From Antitrichia curtipendula (taxonomy: Eukaryota; Streptophyta; Bryopsida; Hypnales; Leucodontaceae), in assembly GCA_951230915.1 (NCBI GenBank), contig OX579636.1, positions 45,201,912 to 45,265,911 on the forward strand: 64,000 nucleotides of DNA, written 5' to 3'. Below the pieces are notes generated by a model, which saw only the letters and a list, made by a program, of their open reading frames with translations, was not told the origin of the DNA and ran no database searches. Both the position numbers and the translations under genes were made by a program. Position 1 is the stretch's first letter; every line of letters starts with the position of its first letter. Of the stretch, positions 59,824 through 64,000 are shown one piece after another.

Positions 59824-59970
59824 AGAAGCTATTATACTATGTCCAAATGAAGCCTAAATTTCAACTCTGAACACAATTCTTGCATTTCTAGTTACATCTC
59901 AGATTCTTAAGAACTTTAAATTAATATTTCATCATTATTAAAACAGCATGACAAACACAAAGTAGCCACT

Positions 59971-60888
59971 TAACCCCTAAAGGACCAAATTGTGTTTTTT
60001 GGCAACATAGCGATTTTTGACAACTCCCTATGTATGGAGTTGTTTTCTTTTTCTTGAAATTTTCACACAACATGTGCCCAAGGAGTAGCTTTAAAGCCCA
60101 ACCATTTTCGTAACTTTTGACTACATAGTTAAAATATTATTGCGTCATATGTGATTTTCTTTGAACTTTGGGCAGCTCGGGCAGCTCAAAAAAATTATTT
60201 TCAAATGACTTTAAAAAAAAAAAAAATTTTGAAATTGGTTTGTTAGATTTTTTTCTAAATGGAAAGCTTTGAATCATTCCATTTTGATCAATGAGTCAAA
60301 AGTTATGAGGAGTATTAGTTTGGGGTAGTTTGCCACTAGATATAGAGTCTATACATTACAAAAAAAATTTGAAATCCTTTAATTGATTCAGTTTTTAATA
60401 TTTTTATTAAAACATTTTGACCTTCGATCGGGATTGGAATTTTTCAATTCCATAAATAAATTGTTTACAATTTAGTATTTTGGCTCATTTTCTACTTCTT
60501 TCTACTTACTATTTTTTTTGTACATGTACAATTCTAAATGATTTGCAAATTTCGAAGCATGTAGCCAACTTGAATTGAAGAATTAATCTTAAGAGTTATA
60601 ACCATTTTGGACAATTTTTCATACAGATATTGCCTTCTGAAGTGCAGCTGCCCGGATTTTTGCAGTGGTAAATAAAAGATTTTTGTAACTTCAAACACTA
60701 ATATTTTGCAATCTACAAGGCGGAAATTTTTGAAATTTTTTCCACATCTTTTCAAATCAGTTTACTAAAAGATCCTATGGTTACATTTGTTCAAAATAAT
60801 ATTTTTTCTAAAATTTGGTGGTTGTCTTAGAAATGACAGTTTTAGGGTGGTTTGGGTGAAAACATAGTCAAAAAACTTTAGGGGTTAA
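59971..60888 (+). mobile_element. TTAA-flanked element, second subfamily (918 bp), nested in the foldback
   Basis: TTAA-CCCCTAAAGGACC left, AAACTTTAGGGG-TTAA right. The interior starts GTGTTTTTTGGCAACATAGC and matches 26819-27736 throughout. It lacks the subterminal TTGTCC palindrome. Non-coding. Confidence 0.8.
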
Positions 60889-61783
60889 GGTTGTCTCAGC
60901 AATGTCACAATTTATATTGAATCAATGTTGTGAATCAAAGGTATTGTTTCAATAATTTGAATATGGTGGAGTAGGAATATTTAACATTTTTGAACTTAAT
61001 TATTTTGAAAAATTCGTTTGTTTTGTCAAAACCTACTGCAAATTAACTGGTTTTTATTCCCCAAATGCCAAAAGTCAATTCAAAGCAGACCTACATGTGC
61101 TATCAATAGAATGTAACATTGTACAACTTTTTTGACATTTTTTGAAAAATATAGTCTACTATGTCTAAATGAGGTTTGAAATTTGACTTTTATCACAATT
61201 CTTACGTTTCCACTTAACCATGAGTGGAGGAGCTCTTTTTTGTCCTAATTCACATATCCCACGTGGTTTGTTTCACCTACCACTACTCCACTAGTATAAA
61301 GAGCTTTTCTTCACTCCATTGTCATCACTAGATTGGCTGTAGGGCTGAAATGAATTAGTGGCACAAGATCCACATCTTTGGTTCAATTTTCTTATTGGAA
61401 ATCTTGTGTACTATTTCGTTCTTTTCTATGTTGGAAAAATCAATTTTCAACCAAAATGAAAAGCTGGTTGTGGGGTCCTCAGAGGGCTGTGGAGCAGCCC
61501 CCAACCTGCCCGCATCCCAGAAAGAGTCTCGGTGGGACATTGTGTGTAACCACGCCCCCTGTAATGACACCAAAGTTATAATTAACATCAGGTGTGAAAG
61601 CACCCTAAGTCCTTGAGCCCAAATCCAACTTGGACTGTCAAGTTCTGATACTACAGTAGTATTCTGCACTTTAGGAGCTGCAATTTGCAGCCCCTAAAAT
61701 GCCAATAAAGCATCCATTTGATACCAATAGGCATTTTCATTATCTGCCAAAGTGGCAAAGCTGGGTAAAGAGGTACAAGTTTA

Positions 61784-62061
61784 TAAGGTATGTACACCAA
61801 AATGTGCCACTGACCTTAAACCACCATCTATACTATGTGTACATCTCTAAAAATCAATTCTATACCTATTGGGAAGAAACGCTTTTAGAATCAAACTTTG
61901 TTCTTTAATAACTCTTGCCTACATGATCCAAATGCCATGTTCTTTGGTGCGTTGGAACCTCCTTTCACTTGCCTACAAGCATATATGAAAATTTGACCTA
62001 TCTTAATAATAGTAACTAGGCTCAGTAGCAAAAAGTGGCGATTTTGAGTGTACCTACTTTA
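61784..62061. repeat. TAAGGTATGTACAC-family repeat (complete)
   Basis: Left TAAGGTATGTACAC, right GTGTACCTACTTTA, an inverted pair of ~14 bp. Interior shared with 6348-6630, 28807-29091 and 43545-43770. A TTAA-flanked element begins exactly at its right end. Confidence 0.65.
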
Positions 62062-62649
62062 ACCCCTAAAACCCTGCTTGTCCCCTCGGTAGACAATTTG
62101 GGTCCAGGTAGGTTCCTATTGTCTCAATTTGAAGTGAAAATTTGTGAGATTTTTTGAGGTTGTGTAGCTTTGCAAAAGCTTTGTGGATATATAATTTTTG
62201 TTTCAATTGGATGCCGGATGAAAAAGTTATGCCACAACGAGCAAGAAATGGAGATTGGCGGGCAGTCCAAAAAAAAATTACAAAAAGTCAAAATAGTTTT
62301 TTTTGAATTTTTTTCCTAAAAGATTATGTTCTTATCTATACGTAAAGCTTTGATTCATTCTCTTTGGACTAGGGATGAGAAAGTTATGGACAATCTTAGT
62401 TTTTCGGGCAATTTAAGCATCTTCTTGAAAAAAAACTTTTTGTACGACTTTGAATGCTAATATCTTCCAATCTGTACGGTTAAATTTGATGAATTTTTTT
62501 ATTACATGATCTCAGACAAGTTAAGTACGAGATCCTATGGTTAAATTCCCAAAAAAACAAAAAAAATTGTTTTCCTTAAATGAATACAACAGAAGTGGTA
62601 GTTTTGAGTGTTTTTTGGCAGAAAACACCCTCGAGGTTTTAGGGGTTTA
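62059..62649 (+). mobile_element. TTAA-flanked element, internally deleted (591 bp)
   Basis: TTAA-CCCCTAAAACCCTG left with the palindrome TTGTCCCCTCGGTAGACAA; right CCTCGAGGTTTTAGGGG-TTTA (one base changed). Like the 49751 copy it lacks the central block. Confidence 0.7.
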
Positions 62650-63485
62650 CTTAATGTATGGGCACTTCAAATGGGATCACAAATCAATAGCTCTATTGTC
62701 TACTACTATCTACTACTAGATTCCGTTTGCGTCCTTCGTTCATTATTCAAGCCTTTATCAGACTACATTTAAAGAAAAATTCTCCAGCAGCTGTAGTGTA
62801 GCATGCAGTCTACGGCTTTTGAAAGGTGGTTCTTATGTTATGTCCTTCCCTCTGTCTTCTAGACTTTGGCATGGCATGGGTCTCCAACAAAAACAAGGTG
62901 ACACATTGACACCGGGCCTTGGCAGTATATGAAACATATATTCCTTAAAAAAAAATTGTACGCAAGGGGCATTGTCAACAATGCATTGTTACCAGGGAGA
63001 AGTCAGAAAAGGAGACCAGTTACGGTCACTTCGACAAGAGATTGTTTTGCATGTATGTATATGGAGATGGAGAAGGAATGGAAAGGATAATGGGTTGAAG
63101 TCTAAGCCTAAGGTTTCGGAGAGCCCAACTCAACCAAAGCCAACTCCTACTTCAATGAAATCCTATTATCTTATAATAAATAAATAAAACCTCAAAATCA
63201 AATATCTCAAATAACTTGTTGTTTATCCCTTTTTATAAGCTTCTATAGATCATAAGATTTTTTGCTTATTTTTTAGAGAAAGATAAATGGATGCGGCATT
63301 TAAAACAGGTGATTTCATAGTTTTTCAAGCAATATTGAATTAATTATGATTTTTTAAAGTTTTGGTCCTAGCCACCTATGTATGACAATAGGTCTGGAAA
63401 AATGAGTACATATGCGGCCTATAGAAGGAAATGGGGAAACCAAGAATAAGCATGGGAATTTGCAATAAGTAGCATGCCAGGGGCC
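62650..63485. other. Intergenic; possible LINE-like tail near 63185
   Basis: 62970-63188 ends in CAATGAAATCC...AATAAATAAATAAAA, which resembles a retroposon 3' end. The ORF 62972-63187 has no known domain. No gene. Confidence 0.3.
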
Positions 63486-64000
63486 TTAATCCCTTAAGTT
63501 CCTTGACTATATTTTCCCCCAAAACGCTTTAAAACTGCCATTTTGAGCACAAGTACCAAATTTGGGAAAAAATACATTTTTTGATACATGTAACCACTGG
63601 ATTTTTGTAGTACGCTAATTTGAAAAGATGTAGAAAAAATTTCAGAATTTCCAACCATGTGAATTGCATGATATTAGCATTGAATTGATAAAAATCATTT
63701 TTTGGTCTTTGCAAAAAACTAGGCAGCTGCACTTCACAAGGTCATGTGACAAAAGCACACTACCATTGTCCAAAATTATAGTCACAACAAAGTTTTTGTA
63801 TAAGATGAAAGTTTGGTGTCAATTTTCTTATAGTTTTTGTGACTTAAAAAATAAATAAAAAATGGATCAGGAGTTGACAATTGCATAACAAAAAGTGAAT
63901 TCCATCTATCAATTGAATGTATAGAGTACAAACATTAAATATTTGTATTGTCACATATTCATGTTTAGCATTGTTGTATTTTTTTTTTGCCTAGTTTGGG
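63486..64000 (-). mobile_element. TTAA-flanked element, reversed, running off the window
   Basis: Minus-strand end GAACTTAAGGGA-TTAA at 63486-63489, preceded by AAAACTGCC and ATACATTTTTTGATACATGTA blocks as in the 59971 subfamily. The other end lies beyond 64000. Confidence 0.6.

Larger units (their letters stand above)
58134..61610. mobile_element. Foldback / MULE-like element with ~480-bp inverted arms
   Basis: 58134-58624 and 61130-61610 are near-identical inverse copies (outer ends AGGGTGCTTTCACACCTGAT; inner ends TTTTTCAAAAAATGTCAA). The left arm has about 11 extra bases near 58225. No transposase between them. The central 2.5 kb is mostly two later TTAA-flanked insertions (58880-59823 and 59971-60888). 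A diverged third piece of the arm lies at about 59828-59890. Long arms suggest the Mutator or foldback class. No clear 9-bp target duplication was seen. Confidence 0.75.

Overview
The window looks like nuclear DNA of a land plant. Three spliced genes encode plant proteins: a chloroplast EXECUTER-type protein, a GLUTAMINE DUMPER-type membrane protein and a membrane-anchored alpha/beta hydrolase. Introns are short with GT-AG borders, the non-coding DNA is very AT-rich, and the repeats are typical plant DNA transposons (CACTA, pogo/Tigger, small foldback elements). A non-seed plant such as a moss is plausible from the exon style, but I cannot prove the species. No rRNA, tRNA or CRISPR feature is supported.

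Layout: (1) 1-2537, minus strand: N-terminal half of an EXECUTER homologue, running off the left edge, with a tandemly duplicated ~360-bp block upstream (2638-3362). (2) 3.9-15.4 kb: repeats, including a reversed 0.94-kb TTAA-flanked element, several small inverted-repeat elements, and a moderately GC-richer unassigned island at 12.3-13.5 kb. (3) 15735-16211, minus strand: complete GDU-like gene, probably with a 5' UTR intron. (4) 17.3-29.5 kb: transposon graveyard with a CACTA-type element (18.8-20.9 kb), a decayed pogo/Tigger transposase (21.5-24.3 kb) split by another CACTA-type insertion, and more TTAA-flanked repeats. (5) 30552-33514, minus strand: complete six-exon alpha/beta hydrolase gene (648 aa), with a GC-rich upstream region at 34.6-35.3 kb. 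(6) 35.6-42 kb: three unrelated tandem-repeat arrays (about 61 bp, 57 bp and 125 bp units). (7) 43.9-45.8 kb: a second, better preserved copy of the CACTA-type element, with intact termini and a 3-bp target duplication. (8) 45.9 kb to the end: dense TTAA-flanked repeats, a 21-bp minisatellite (13 units) and a 3.5-kb foldback element with ~480-bp inverted arms.

The three genes have no evident functional link to each other. EXECUTER acts in chloroplast singlet-oxygen signalling, GDU proteins in amino-acid export control, and the hydrolase is a membrane enzyme of unknown substrate. The most unusual content is the repeat fraction: more than a dozen members of a repeat class whose ends read TTAA-CCCCTAAAG, with no duplication outside the TTAA. 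That is the signature expected of piggyBac-type insertion. Several members carry a conserved subterminal palindrome and are nested in other elements.
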